Source: Prorocentrum cordatum (lineage: Eukaryota; Sar; Dinophyceae; Prorocentrales; Prorocentraceae). Taken from it: a DNA stretch of 64,000 bases. Both the position numbers and the translations under genes were made by a program. How positions within the stretch are numbered: position 1 is the first letter of the stretch; the number at the start of each line of letters is the position of its first letter. The stretch is from positions 122,636 to 186,635 of the forward strand of contig CAUYUJ010014606.1 of assembly GCA_963575745.1 (NCBI GenBank). The letters are read 5' to 3'. Shown here piece by piece: positions 38,650-49,178 of the stretch. The notes under the pieces are model-generated. The model worked only from the letters and a program-made list of their open reading frames with translations, was not told where the DNA came from and did not search any database.

Positions 38650-40993
38650 CCCCTCTGCGCCGACAAGTTCTTCCCCCAACGCGTCTCCTGGGCCTGAAGA
38701 TGAGGATGATAATGATGATGATGTACTGCATCAGTGTGCCCTCGCTGGACATCTTCGGCACTGGGCGCCCCGCCAGTGCAAAGGCGCCAAGGGGGAGAAA
38801 AGGGCACTTCTGGAAGGCCGAGTCGGGAACCTCACACGGCCCGGGCAGGGGCCGGACAACGTCCACCATCCTGTGACCAGAGCCGAGCCGCGCGAGCGTG
38901 ACCTCAGGCTCCGGGGTATTCAGCGCCATCGTATTCTGCGGGAGGTCGATCACACTGCCGAGAAACTCCAGCAGGTTCACACTCAGGATGTGGGGGACCG
39001 CATCCTCCAGGACCGTCGTCTCGACGATGCCGAACGCCCCGCCGAGGCACATCGGGAAGAGAATGGATGCGATCACCTTCGCTGCTCCTCCTACCCCGTC
39101 GGCCGCCCACGGCCTCCTGTGCTGAAGCGGGATCAGCACGTAGCACATGTCCTGGTCCGCGAGGGCCTGTGCCTCACGGTCGAGGGCCTTCACGCCCACG
39201 AGGTCGCTCCCCGCTCCGGGGTCGACCAGGCCCTGCGTCGCCCTCGCCGCCAGGTAGACGCCCTCCGTGGTGAGCTCGGTCTCTGCCTCGCGCCAGCTTG
39301 GGAAGCTGGCCGCCGCCGGGCCGGAGACGTAGCCGTCGAACATATAGCCCGGCAGCTCTCGTCTGGCGGCCGTGTTCTTCTCCTTCTGCTTGTCCGTGCC
39401 ATTGCCCCTGTTGGGACACTCGCGCCCCCAGTGGTCTTTCTGGTGGCAGATCTTGCACTTCGTCACCTTCATGAGCTGCTCCAGTGAGAGTCTCGACCGG
39501 CCGCCTCCTCGCCCTCGTCCGCGACCTCGCCCTCCGCCGCGGCCGCCACCGCGACCGCCTGGCCGAAGAAATCGCGAGGAAGGCGGGGCTCCATCACCCC
39601 CGGGCTTGCCCCGGAAGAACTCCCGGGTCTGTCGAGCAGCTCGCTGCATGTCTTTGTTCTGCTTCCACGATCGATCGTTGGCCATCGCCGCCAAGGTGTC
39701 GTCCAGCTCATCTTCGTGCAGATCCATGACCTCGATCTCGGCCAGCACTGCCTCGACGTCAAAGTCTCCCTCGACCTCGAAGTAGTCGTAGCCGTCGTCG
39801 TCTTCTGACTCCAGGTTGGCTTCACCACCACCGTCGACCGGACCAGAGGGGTGGAGGAAGGAAGAGGAGGGAGACTGCTCTACCCTAGGGCCTAGCTCAG
39901 GATACACGTCGGCACCCGCGCCCTCTACCATGGCGCTGGCCCCTGCTCGACCTGGTAGCAGTCTCTCAGAGCCGGACAAGTCCATCTGGCGAAGGGCCCA
40001 CGCGACGTCCGCGTAGTCCATCTTGCCCTGCGTCAATGTCCGTAGAGTATGCGTGCCCTGGGCCAAAAGCCCAGCACCCTCTTCGAGGAAGAGGCCCTTC
40101 AGCTTCGGCGGCATCCACAAGTCGTGTCCCTCTGCTTCTTGAAGCTGCGCCTCACGCCTGGATACGTACTGCGTCAGGGACTCCTTGCTCTCGCGAGCTG
40201 CCTCGAACAAGGCCTTGCGGCCGGCTCGGCGAAGCTCGTCCCCTTCGCGCTCTCCGATCAGCAGGTCCATCCTGGCCAACAAAATGTCGAGCCACGAGGA
40301 GGAAGCTAGGTCTCGATCGGAGATGTCCTCGAACTTCGATTGCATCGTCCAGTCAAATAACTTCAGGAATCGTTCTGCTCGGCGCCACAGCGCCACATCC
40401 GTATTGTCGTTCCACCGTCGCAGAGCGCGCTTCCACTGGCGGTAGTGCGTCCAGCCAGGCCACGCCGGCGGGTCAGTGAAGTCGCCCCTCGTGCTGGGCT
40501 GGCTCCAGCCGCTATGCCACCAACTGCTGCTCCAGTCCTGGCCAGAGCCCCAGCCGCCAGCCCACTCGGAGCTGCCGGCTGCCCAGCCGCTCTTGCCCCA
40601 GTCGCCGTCCTTGTGGCCGCCAGTCTCGCCCGTCGCCGCCGCCTCGGCGGCCGCCGTCCCCGAGCTCCTTCGCGCCTGGTCGTTCCCGCTCCACGGGTCG
40701 CCTCGCGCAGAGTGCCAGGGATCTTCGCCAGCTCCGTCTGCGGCCGCCGTCGCTCTTCGAGCGTGGTCGTTCCAGCCGCTCCAGCTCTCGGTGCTCTGCC
40801 CTGTGGTCGTGCCGGCCCGCACCGCTGACATAGTCCGATCCACTATGTCCTGGGCGAGGGCCTTCCACTGCTCCTGCGTCATGGTGATGGAAATGGCACC
40901 TGGCGCCGCGCCGCTGGCGCTCCCCCCGCCTGGTGCCTCCATCACCTTCGTCTTCTCCTGCTCGTCCCCTGTGGTCCCGTCTTGGGACGACAT
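38650..40993 (-). CDS. Copia gag with zinc knuckle and protease-like domain
   Basis: Part of an open frame reaching from 41068 to 36893. I favour the ATG at 40993 (MSSQDGTTGDEQ). An early Gly/Ser/Trp-rich region precedes a capsid-like helical domain beginning HYRQWKRALRRWND and including SLTQYVSRREAQ. The CCHC knuckle CKICHQKDHWGREC maps at 39415-39456 and would bind packaged RNA. GLVDPGAGSDLVGV near 39195-39240 sits where the retropepsin active site belongs, but has DPG instead of DT/SG, so protease activity is doubtful. From about 38725 an ATG/ATC-rich microsatellite gives a run of isoleucines. Beyond it the frame remains open but has no retroviral motif I recognise. Confidence 0.75.
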
Positions 40994-41106
40994 GCCGTGG
41001 ATCCCCTCACGCACCCAGCGCTCAGAGCGCAGCCGGGGCGAGGGCTCGCAAGCGACGGGACAGCTCACCGGAAAGGCTGCTGCCCGGCACCCATGGCCTC
41101 TCGCCC

Positions 41107-41125
41107 GGACCGCGCTCCGCTACCA
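41107..41125 (-). promoter_or_regulatory. Primer-binding site of the copia element
   Basis: On the minus strand TGGTAGCGGAGCGCGGTCC starts two bases inside the 5' LTR end. TGG pairs with a tRNA CCA end. The following bases resemble the complement of the initiator-methionine tRNA 3' end (commonly TGGTA-C-GAG in copia elements), with differences. Confidence 0.6.
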
Positions 41126-41127
41126 AC

Positions 41128-41251
41128 TGTGGCAGCAGGAGGATTGGGCAATGTTTTCCCTTGAGCCATAACATTAGGCCAATCACGGATATACACCTGC
41201 TATGCTACACAACTGCTGAACCTAGTCTGACGAATGTGCTATCCCATCACA
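41128..41251 (-). repeat. 5' LTR of the copia element
   Basis: 124 bp, TG...CA ended on the minus strand, three differences from 31037-31160. Unusually short for an element of 10 kb. It abuts GGA repeats at 41252. Confidence 0.9.
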
Positions 41252-41400
41252 GGAGGAGGAGGAGGACGAGGAAGAGGAGGAGGAGGAGGAGGAGGAGGAG
41301 GAGGACAAGCATGAGCAGGAGCAGGAGCAGGAGGAGGAGGAGGAGGAGGCCTGGGACCGTCCCCGAGGAGGAGGAGGAGGCGGAGGAGGAGGAGGAGGAG
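41252..41400. repeat. GGA array beyond the copia 5' LTR
   Basis: (GGA)n with GCA and ACGA interruptions. It includes GGCCTGGGACCGTCCCCG, comparable to GGGATACCTGGGACCGACCC inside the array on the other side (30731), consistent with one ancestral tract. It runs into the assembly gap. Confidence 0.85.
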
Positions 41401-41500
41401 NNNNNNNNNNNNNNNNNNNNNNNNNNNNNNNNNNNNNNNNNNNNNNNNNNNNNNNNNNNNNNNNNNNNNNNNNNNNNNNNNNNNNNNNNNNNNNNNNNNN
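41401..41500. other. Assembly gap of 100 N
   Basis: Exactly 100 undetermined bases inside a GGA tract, so probably a scaffold gap of unknown true size. Anything reading across it is unreliable. Confidence 0.99.
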
Positions 41501-41678
41501 CGATCCTCGTGAGGGGTGTGCCGAAATGGCCCGAGGCCGCCATGCGAACCCTGCCACTGGAGCCTTCGGTGGAGCTCCCTATGGGGCCACGATCTTCGTG
41601 AGGGGTGTGCTGAAATGGCCCGAGGCCGCCATGCGAAACCTGCCAGTGGGGCCTTCGGTGGAGCTCCCTATGGGGCCA
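41501..41678. repeat. 89-bp tandem repeat, two units
   Basis: Units at 41501-41589 and 41590-41678 share TCGTGAGGGGTGTG, AAATGGCCCGAGGCCGCC and GGTGGAGCTCCCTATGGGG. The complement of the first word (ACACCCCTCACGA) also occurs at 48966-48979. Confidence 0.85.
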
Positions 41679-41759
41679 CGAAGCGGCGGGTGAAACGCAG
41701 GGATGAAGAGGGGGAAGGGGGCAGCGGGAGGAGTGGACGCGGGGCGCTGTCTCTTCAAA

Positions 41760-42365
41760 ACGAGGACCCAACACCACAGGATGGTTGGGAAAAAACAGCT
41801 TACCAGCCATGTCCCCGTCATCTCCTTCAGGAAAACCGTCCGACCTGACCTCCGCCCCTCCCGACGCGAGCGGGGCAGGCCAGACAGCGCACGGGTGCTC
41901 GAAAACTCCACGACAGAACAAGAGGCGATCACCATCAGACAGATCGGACAACGCTTGCTCTCGAATTGAGGCCTCGGCGATCTCCTCCCGTTCGTCCTGG
42001 CAGGCAGAGCAGGTCCACAACCTGCGGCGCATAGCATCGCGCTCAATGCCGCAGAGTGGGCAAAGAAGTCGCTCTTCAGGCAAATCACATCCAAGGCTCG
42101 CAGCACGATCTGCGGTCCAAACTCCACTGCAAGCAAGATTGCGAATGCATCCTTGGCCAAGTGCCGAATACTTCTTACTGCTAGCCTGAGCACGCACAAT
42201 GTCCACGCAGACTCTGCCCCAGCCCGTCTCCCACTTCTCGGCAAGGCTGCGCTCTAACAAACGAACGCACTGTTTGCGAGCGAGGTATTTGAGGAGGGTG
42301 GGGCTGACGAAGGTGAGGAGGATATCAACTCCGCCATGGTCTCTGATGGTGGCAAAATTAGGCAT
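41760..42365 (-). pseudogene. Cys-rich C-terminal domain of the LINE
   Basis: The frame starts MPNFATIRDHGGVD and reads LLKYLARKQCVRLLERSLAEK, then CPLCGIERDAMRRRLWTCSAC, a C-x2-C...C-x2-C motif likely to bind zinc, as in the ends of many LINE ORF2 proteins. It is shifted relative to the RT frame, with which it overlaps at 42254-42365. Near its end lies FFPNHPVVLGPRFEE, whose DNA resembles 56920-56965. Confidence 0.6.
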
Positions 42366-44650
42366 GGTCCATTTAAGCCTCTTGAGCGATAAATAAATAA
42401 AGCGCCGAGACGGGCCCAGAGACCTCGGACCATTTGGTGGCCTTGGCTCCTTCCTCGAAAACCAGAGACCATGCGCGGCTTAACTCGGACATCGGGATGG
42501 AGTAGAGGAAAGAATGACACTGACCTGCCCAAACCTCCTTGCTCCACCGAATGATAGGCGCACACACTCCGTACCAGCAAGGATCGTTCTCCATCGCCAA
42601 GGCGGCCGTGAGTGACCTGTTCCCGCTGGACGGCCTTAAACATTTGCCCGCAGCCACACGCATGGTCTGCAGCTCTCTGTCGCTCACACCGTGGACCTCG
42701 GACCCGTAAAGCAGACCAGGTAAAGGACCAGACACAAACAACTTGGTAGCAGACCTTCCCAGGAAACGTTTTTTGTCGGGCAATGCGTCGAACTCTGGTT
42801 TGAAAAACTTTGGCTCGGCGACGCTGCTTGGGATTACGACCTCGATACCTCCGAGTCTTGCCAGCAGTGTCACCTATCCCAAGATTGACAGCGGTGCTAC
42901 TGGTATCTGATCCAGCGAACTTACCGAGCCACTCCTGCAAACATCTTCCAAGCTTGGGGCAACTGGCAATGACCCCCGCTTTGTCGGGCGCAACTTCACA
43001 ATGCAGCTCGCCCACCACTGCCTTAAATGCTGCAGCCGAGCCGCGCTTCAAACCTCGCAACACATCTTTGAACTTACCAGTGGCAATCAACCCGACATCG
43101 TCAATGTAGAGGTCGAGCGAGGTAGAGGGGCAAAGAGGAATGGAGGAGAACGAGCGAATGTAATATATGCGAACAAACGTGGTAGCCATACTACACCCAG
43201 CTATCACTCCCCTAATGGCCCTGTAGGGCCCATCGATATAACCAGCAATGTTGATGAACCTCATATCCTTGTAGGTGTTGATACATAACTGAGCTATGAC
43301 TCTAGGAAAATCTTGTTCAATACATCTGGACGCGAGTGCTTCGAGATCGATCAGCTCGTAGAACTTATACAAATCCCAAAGTACCGAGGCAGCGACGTCC
43401 CCTCGCCCGGTGGACATCTCACTGCGAAGGGTCTGGCGCCAGACTACGTCGGAGGCGCTCTTGAAACCGTAGCCACCGAAGAACGATATCATGTGGGACC
43501 CTCCCCGCTCCAGCGCATACTGCCTACGTATTTTCCCCCATATCCTATATAAGGAGGTGAAAATCCCAATAGGACGGAGTCCCCCCATGGGTTTGGGGGG
43601 CATGGCCGGCATAACAAGGCGAATCTGAAGAGGCAACGAGGAAGTGACCTCACAGACGGCAAGGATGCAAGACAACACTCTGAGGGCCCCGTCACAGAGA
43701 CTGTTGAAATGACGCATGTGGAAACCGCCCACCGAAACAGCCGATCTACCCGCGTATTCTTTACTGGCAGCCCTAAACTGCTCAGGAGTAATCCTGGATA
43801 AAGGCTCCATGGGGATGAAATCACAAGTCTCAGAAAAATCATCGACACTCGAGTCAGCAAGCCAGAGCGCCGAGAAACGCTTTCCCTCTGCCTGAAGCAG
43901 TGCAAGAGGGTCAGCCACCACCTGGCCGAGAGCCGGAAACGTCGAGGATGGAACCCAGGCTTCAACAGGTCTCGTCCACAGGTGGGCCGATCTCGCCCCC
44001 TGGTCCAAGTCCTTTTGAAGCCATTCCTTCCACGACTGCTCTCCCTCCTGGCGCGAGAGAGTGTAGGCAACCGCAACCGCGGCGTCCAGCCGCTCCTGTA
44101 GGCCTGCAGCTCGCACAGGGCCCTGGTCAACATAAGAAATCTCTGACTGGACCTCAGACAGCAAGGGGCCGCGGGGACCAGATGCGATGTGGTCGCAGAT
44201 GAATTTAGAGGGGTGGGGAATAGAGGTCGTCCAGTCAGAGGGGTCGTGGACGCCATCATTCACGCGCTCCGAGGCACAACGATGAGGTCGCTTGTCCTGG
44301 CGCCACGCGCGGAAAGCATGGGCCAGCCACTTGATGATAAACAACTGAGGGTGTCTACAAGGACGGTGGTCTCGCTCGTGAATGTCAACCCACCAAGTCT
44401 CAGGAACCCCCCCTCTACACCCCATCTTAGGCAGGGTCTTCTGGTACAGCCCGCACAGTTCGCGTTCAGCCTTGTTCGCCCACGCTTGATAGAGCTTATT
44501 CAGCGAGACCCCCGAGCCCTTATCCCCCGCACGCGCAGCACAAAGGACAGACTCGGCCATCACTTCCTCTCTCTCCCAGCTCGGCGGACACGGGCAGGGC
44601 CCCGCAGGCACGACAGACGGCAAGGGAGAAGGCTTCCTGAAAGCCAACAC
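42254..44650 (-). pseudogene. LINE reverse transcriptase
   Basis: 798 residues. RT motifs are clear: GGLRPIGIFTSLYRIW, VLWDLYKFYELID (first catalytic Asp), GVIAGCSMATTF, and LYIDDVGLIATG with the YIDD active site intact. A basic stretch RYRGRNPKQRRRAKVFQTR follows the palm. In the same frame the endonuclease tail (44669-44880) precedes it, separated by a single TAA at 44669, so ORF2 is broken by one stop. After about 42365 the reading must move to another frame to reach the Cys-rich end. The product would copy element RNA into DNA at a nicked target. Confidence 0.85.
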
Positions 44651-44668
44651 CTTGAGCTCATACAGTTG

Positions 44669-44890
44669 TTAGTGGAACTTGATCGTGACAGGGGCATGAG
44701 GGGGCATGGGGGCGCTGCGGTCAACTCCAACCGAACGAACACCTCTAGACAACCCACTAGATACAATAAAATAATCATAGTTTTCCGACCCAGCCTCGGA
44801 CGTGGAAGTACACGTCGGGCTCCCCGAGGTCACAAGCTGAGCCTCAAGGGTTTCAACAATTTTAGATTCCCCTAACACCTGCGGTTCCAT
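44669..44890 (-). pseudogene. C-terminal fragment of a LINE APE endonuclease
   Basis: GGFNMEPQVL is the counterpart of the GDFN motif of APE-type endonucleases, with Gly in place of Asp. SPTCTSTSEAGSENYDYFIV matches the late P-TC...-DY segment, and PMPPHAPVTIKF the final SxHxP-type region. It is in the same frame as the reverse transcriptase and ends at the TAA that splits ORF2. Everything upstream is missing and replaced by a GGA array. Confidence 0.65.
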
Positions 44891-45345
44891 GTTAAAACCG
44901 CCAAGGAGGAGGTGAAGGAGGAGCGGGAGGAGCAGGAGGACGAGGATGAGGAGGAGGAGGTGATGGATGATGGAGGAGGAGGAGGAAAAGGAACAGCAGA
45001 AGGAGGAGGAAAAGGAGGAGGAGGAAGAGGAGGAGGAGGAGGAGGAGGAGGTCGAGGAGGACAAGGAGGAGGGGAGGAGGAAGAGGAGGAGGAGGGGGAG
45101 GAGGAAGAGGAGGATCGGAGAAGAGGAAGAGGAGAGGAGGGGGACGAGGAGGAGGAAGGAGGAGGAGGAGGAGGAGGGGAGGAGAAAGGAGGATGGAGGA
45201 CGAGGATGAGGAGGAGGGGGACGAGGAGGAGAGGAGGAGGAGGAGGAGGAGGAAAGGAGGAGGAGGAGGAGGAGGGGGAGGAGCAGGGGGGGGGGGGAGG
45301 AGAGGGGGAGGAGGAGGCGGAAGAGGACGAGGAGGACAAGGAGTA
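44890..45345. repeat. GGA trinucleotide array
   Basis: (GGA)n with AGA, GAC and homopolymer-G interruptions. It forms the junction with the truncated LINE. Long frames on either strand are low complexity. Confidence 0.9.
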
Positions 45346-45462
45346 GGAGGAGTTTTAAACTCGCGTGCTCAGGCATGCACGCGGGCGCCCCTGGTCTCGG
45401 CACCCTGGCCGAGCGCACTGGCAGCGCGCTCGCGGCAGGGTGGGCCAGCGGCCTCAGCGCGC

Positions 45463-45605
45463 ATCCTCTCTAGCGGCAAGCGGGGACCAGCAGGCTGATG
45501 CCTGCTGCCAGTGCACCCGCCTCCGCTGCTGCTCTCCCTGGCGGCAGGCGACGATCAGCAGGCTGACGGATGCTGCCAATGCTACCGCCTCCGCCGTCTC
45601 TGGCC
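45463..45605. repeat. Tandem duplication of about 75 bp
   Basis: Two diverged units share AGCAGGCTGA-G-CTGCTGCCA-TG and ACCGCCTCCGC. The first also contains GCAGGCTGATGCCTGC, a perfect palindrome except at its centre. It resembles the Helitron 19-nt motif only in its first nine bases and is not counted with it. Confidence 0.6.
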
Positions 45606-45684
45606 GCTGCCCCGCGGGATCTCCATCGCGTTCGCGGCCTGCGCCTACTCAGCGTCCTTGCGCAGGAGCCACTATGGCTTGCCC

Positions 45685-47006
45685 CTACTGGGCCACTGCT
45701 TGCGCTTCGAGCCCTCCGCCTTCTGCTCCTCTTCGGGCCAGGCGTGGGTCGTCCACTGTTGCTGCCCTGCGAACTCGTGCTGAGACACATCCGTCTTGGG
45801 CTGCCACTTTGTCGCGCGCCTCGGCGCGCACCAGCTGGGGGTTGTTTGTGCCCCCCCCCCTCCCCCCACACCGCGCATGGAACGTCTGCGCGTCGCCGTC
45901 GCCCTGCTCCGTCTCGCAGGCGCACTTGGGGCGGCCCTGGTACTCCGCGATGCTCTGCTGGTTGCCGAAGGCCACCTGCAAGTGCGCGTCCACGGTGCGC
46001 ACCTGGCCGTCCTCGATGCTCTCCTCTGCCTCCTCGAAGTAGAGCTTTCTTCCCTGGCCCTCCGCGAAGCTCCGCGTGTGGCCCTCGGTCGACTGGGCGT
46101 CGCCGTCGTTCTGCTGCTCGACGTTGCGCAGCTGGCCCTCCCCGCCGTCGATCTCGTCCTTCTTCTGCAGGATGTCCAGAGCGGGGAAGGCAGGGACCTC
46201 CACGAGCGGGGCGAGCATGTGCAAGTTGCCCAAGGCCTCCTCGAGCTCCTCTATCTGCTTGCCCTGCTCATCGATCACGTTGGCGAGGTCGCGCGTCTCG
46301 GCCTCCACCTGCTTGATCCGCCGCTTGGAGTCGTCCAGCATCTCCCCAAGGACGTGCATTTCCTGGTCCTGCTGGCTAAGCTGCATCAGGAGCTCCGCGA
46401 TCTGGGCCAGGACTGCCTGTGCTCCGCCTTTGCCGCCTCCAGCTCCAGCATCTTCTCGCCCAGCAGATCCTGCCAGGAAGACTTCTGCTCGAGCTTGCTC
46501 TCATTCTCCCTGGGCCCCTGCGCGCTGGAGTCCGCCTCCTCGTGCACGAGCTTGGACGTCCCGTGGGCCTCTCCGCCAGCACTGAACCACGCCCGCGCCT
46601 GGTCGAGGGCTTCATCGCCCATGCCCGGGTGGCGAAGCAGGCTCGCGGCGGTGTCAATGCCCCGCCAAGCTCGCTCGAGGTGCGGTGGAAGCCTCCTCCC
46701 CTGGTCCCTGAGCTTCCCCGGCCCTTTCGCCAAGGTGTTGCCGCCCAGGGCGGCGACGAGCTCAGCGCCACAGCCCACGAGGCGCGGCGCGTGGGCTCCG
46801 AGGCAAAGGCGTCCCTCGCCCTCCTGCCCGCCTCCCGCGCGCGTGGCCGCCTCGGCCTGCACCTCCGCCGCCACTGGCGAAGGCTCCGCCGACTGCCCCT
46901 TGGCCTGCAGGAGCAGCATGAGCTCGGCGGCCTCGCCCAGAGTGCCCACAGACGCGAGGGCGGCACCGTGGCGGACCGTGGGCCAGCGGCGCCCGCCTCG
47001 CCCCAT
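45685..47006 (-). pseudogene. Retroposed coiled-coil ORF behind a degenerate spliced leader
   Basis: Two frames join near 46386. The upstream one starts at the ATG at 47006 (MGRGGRRWPTVRHG) and ends at EAAKAEHRQ; the downstream one continues ELLMQLSQQDQEMHVLGEML. The one-base shift makes it a pseudogene. The second part has clear heptads (DSKRRIKQVEAETRDLANV, EEQIEEL-like) and should form a coiled coil; no other domain is recognised. A degenerate SL lies 71 nt upstream, with a GGA array directly beyond. This arrangement matches 56925-57847. It may be the nucleic-acid-binding ORF1 of a LINE, perhaps of the element at 41.7-44.9 kb, or a retroposed host mRNA. Confidence 0.45.
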
Positions 47007-47077
47007 CGCACCGCCAAATGCCGCGCGCCAGGGGGCAGCGCGGCCGCGGCGCTCGCGAGGGCCCCGCCTGCCAGGCC

Positions 47078-47098
47078 CCTGAGCCAGGATGGTTACGG
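47078..47098 (-). other. Degenerate dinoflagellate spliced leader relic
   Basis: On the minus strand CCGTAACCATCCTGGCTCAGG matches the 21 fixed bases of the leader at 17 sites, keeping CCGTA, CCAT and TGGCTCA. It stands between a GGA array (plus strand, from 47100) and the coiled-coil ORF. That is the position a leader takes after retroposition of a trans-spliced mRNA. Confidence 0.6.
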
Positions 47099-47099
47099 A

Positions 47100-47160
47100 C
47101 AAGGAGTAGGAGGAGGAGGACGAGGAGGAGGAGGAGGAGGAAAAGGAAAAGGAGGATCGA
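47100..47160. repeat. GGA array abutting the degenerate spliced leader
   Basis: A short (GGA)n with AAA interruptions, directly adjacent to the leader relic. Confidence 0.8.
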
Positions 47161-47177
47161 CGAAGAGGAAAAGGAGG

Positions 47178-47373
47178 GCGCCGCCCATCCGACGGGGGCG
47201 GCGCGGGGGCGGCGCGGGGGCGGCGGGGGGGCGGCGCGGGCGGCAGCCCCCATGGGACGTGTCCAGTGCCATCCAGCGCCGCCCATCCGACGGGGGCGGC
47301 GCGGGGGCGGCGCGGGGGCGGCGGGGGGGCGGCGCGGGCGGCAGCCCCCATGGGACGTGTCCAGTGCCATCCA
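47178..47373. repeat. 98-bp tandem duplication
   Basis: Units at 47178-47275 and 47276-47373 are essentially identical: GCGCCGCCCATCCGACGGG, a run of GGCGGCGCGGG words, then CCCCCATGGGACGTGTCC. The sequence is very GC-rich and has no gene. Confidence 0.85.
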
Positions 47374-47399
47374 GCGGCACCTCAGGGCGGCGGGGCCGA

Positions 47400-47570
47400 G
47401 CGCCGCGGCGCCTCGGCTCGGAGGGACGGCCGCGACGACGACGAAGACGACGACGACAACGGGGAAAATGCGGAGGAAGGGGAGGCGGAGAAGGACGCCC
47501 GCGACGACGACGACGAGGACGAAGACAAAGGAAAGGGGCAGGCGGAGGAGGAAGAGGGGATGTGTAGGAT

Positions 47571-47601
<31 letters not shown>

Positions 47602-48050
47602 GCGACGGCGACGAGGAGTCCCGCTGGACCACGGCAGGGGAACTCGAGTTTCTTGTTGTGAGAAACCATGTGCTTCAGTGAGTGAGCAACACTCGAACTG
47701 CCAACAAGCCCAAGACGTTCCGTCCCACGGTCTCATGTGCAGACTTGTCACAACCACGAGTGCTCTCAGACACCCTGAAAGGATGAAAGGGTGGGCCGGC
47801 GGAGGCGAGGAAACGGCAAAGGTGGGGGGGAAGCTCGAGTTCGGCATGAAAGAAGCAGACTGTGATCCAGACACCCGACGGATTGCTTTGTTCAGTCCCG
47901 GCATTTGTCTTTCATTCCGCCTCCTGGAAGCCGCTTTGGGACCACAAGGTCATCAACAGTGGATCCAGGATGGAAAACTACCCCCGGGGAAGGCGGGTCT
48001 CTTCCCGCCCCCCTCCCATCACTTCCACCAGGCGCCATGAATGTTGTCAG
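47400..48050. other. Non-coding stretch, GAC arrays then unique sequence
   Basis: GAC/GAA-rich tracts at about 47430-47460 and 47560-47625 are followed by ordinary sequence to 48050. The last part probably belongs to the truncated LINE whose RNase H follows, but I see no motif to prove it. Confidence 0.4.
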
Positions 48051-48167
48051 TCTCCAGAGCAATGCTGACCAAACGCGAACTCGGATATCTGGGAGCGGGT
48101 CCGCCATCCCCCAACTGCCCTCCTCCTTCTCATCCTCCTCCTCAACAGCCGCCATGGCGCGCTTGAT

Positions 48168-48842
48168 GTGTGCCCACCTCGACCGCATGAACAGGTCAAA
48201 CGATGGCACTTGCACACAGACGGCACACATCGGCGCGACCCCACCCACTCATGGGCCATGGTTGTCTCCGCCGAAGACGAACAAGGATACATACACCGAG
48301 GAAGCATCGGAGCACACAACAACATCATATCATTCAGGGACGGCAGCTTTCCTTGTAACTCTACCACGCCAGAACTAGCAGCTTTGATCTGGGCGTATGC
48401 ATGGATATATGCACACTTCCACAGCGCCGCTCACAAACCTGACGTCACTATACAGACCGACTCCAGGTTTGCCAGAAGATTCACCAACGGCAATTTCCAA
48501 TCAAAGAAACCTAACCAGATGACCGACTCAGCACGACTACTACACGACCTCACCTCCGAGGCTGCCAACCTAAGCACTGACCACATACGAGCACACACAG
48601 GACACCCCTGGAATGAGCTGGCAGATGTTTCCGCCAAGATGTACGCAGCTACGCCCAGCAATCTCCAGCCATGTCCACAAGAAGAATGGGCAAGAGCCTT
48701 CCACGCCGACAGAGAACGACCATGGGAGTGGCTACAAGAAGCGGGCAAAGAAACCAAGGACGCCTACCCCAACATGAACCAACACGGACTGGAGGCACAT
48801 CCAGCCAACATTCGCCGGCCCAACGGGCCAGAAGTGTGCTAA
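48168..48842 (+). pseudogene. LINE RNase H domain fragment
   Basis: 224 residues with a complete RNase HI layout. LHTDGTHRRD gives the first Asp, TPELAALIWAYAWI the Glu, VTIQTDSRFAR the second Asp, and IRAHTGHPWNELADVSAK the His and final Asp. No reverse transcriptase or endonuclease precedes it, so it is the 3' remnant of a 5'-truncated element. Its stop (GTGC-TAA, 48841) lies inside the dispersed repeat shared with 7930-8070, suggesting that the repeat is the element's 3' end. The domain would remove RNA from RNA/DNA hybrids during reverse transcription. Confidence 0.8.
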
Positions 48843-48990
48843 GATCTCCGGTAACTGGTTAACAATATTTCTAGTTCGCGCGCGCGGGGCGGCCCCTGGG
48901 GGTCCCCGGGAAAAGTACCCCGGGCAAGTCCCGGGAGGAGACCCCGGACCGGGCAATTTTTCGACACCCCTCACGAGGATCGTGGCCTCC
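48829..48990 (+). repeat. Dispersed repeat, copy 2; probable LINE 3' tail
   Basis: Matches 7930-8070 from CCCAACGGGCCA to the GGGGCGGCCCCTGGGGGTC segment. It continues to ACACCCCTCACGAGGATCG, whose complement is repeated at 41501-41520. Confidence 0.55.
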
Positions 48991-49019
48991 GAGGGGGGGG
49001 CCGCAATCGACTAGCCCCA

Positions 49020-49178
49020 CTCCCGCCTCAACAGGCCCACAAGAGCCCCCCAAGAGGCCCTGGGGGCCCCCAAGACGCCGCCAAGGAGCCCCAAGAGACT
49101 CCCAAGAGGCCCCCAAAAGGCCCCCAAGAGGCCCTAAAGAGGTCTCCAGGGCCGGCGGAATGGGCGAAGCGATTAAAC
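49020..49178 (+). repeat. CCAAGAGGCCCC satellite, block 2, with end module
   Basis: About 120 bp of CCAAGAGGCCC/CAAGACGCC repeats, followed by GGGCCGGCGGAATGGGCG, the same end module that follows block 1 at 9015. The second LINE begins immediately after. Confidence 0.65.

Larger units (their letters stand above)
31037..41251 (-). mobile_element. Ty1/copia LTR retrotransposon, 10.2 kb
   Basis: Bounded by 124-bp direct repeats (31037-31160 and 41128-41251). The gene order on the minus strand is gag, protease-like, extra ORF, integrase, reverse transcriptase, RNase H; integrase before RT defines Ty1/copia. A primer-binding site lies just inside the 5' LTR. The LTRs differ at three positions, implying a fairly recent insertion. 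Even so, the coding region has frameshifts, an altered RT motif and a nested TIR element, so this copy is defective. GGA repeats flank both sides, which hides any 5-bp target duplication. Confidence 0.9.
41740..44890 (-). mobile_element. LINE-type retrotransposon, 5'-truncated against a GGA array
   Basis: Holds, in order on the minus strand, the tail of an APE-type endonuclease, a reverse transcriptase and a Cys-rich C-terminal domain, interrupted by one stop codon and one frameshift. The 5' end fuses directly with GGA repeats at about 44890, as expected of 5' truncation during target-primed insertion. No SL, poly(A) or target duplication is visible. The 3' end probably lies between 41680 and 41760. 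Confidence 0.8.

Noticed and set aside
45480-45575. AGCAGGCTGA words as further copies of the Helitron hairpin motif
   Set aside because: Similarity covers only about nine bases and the AGCACC half is absent.
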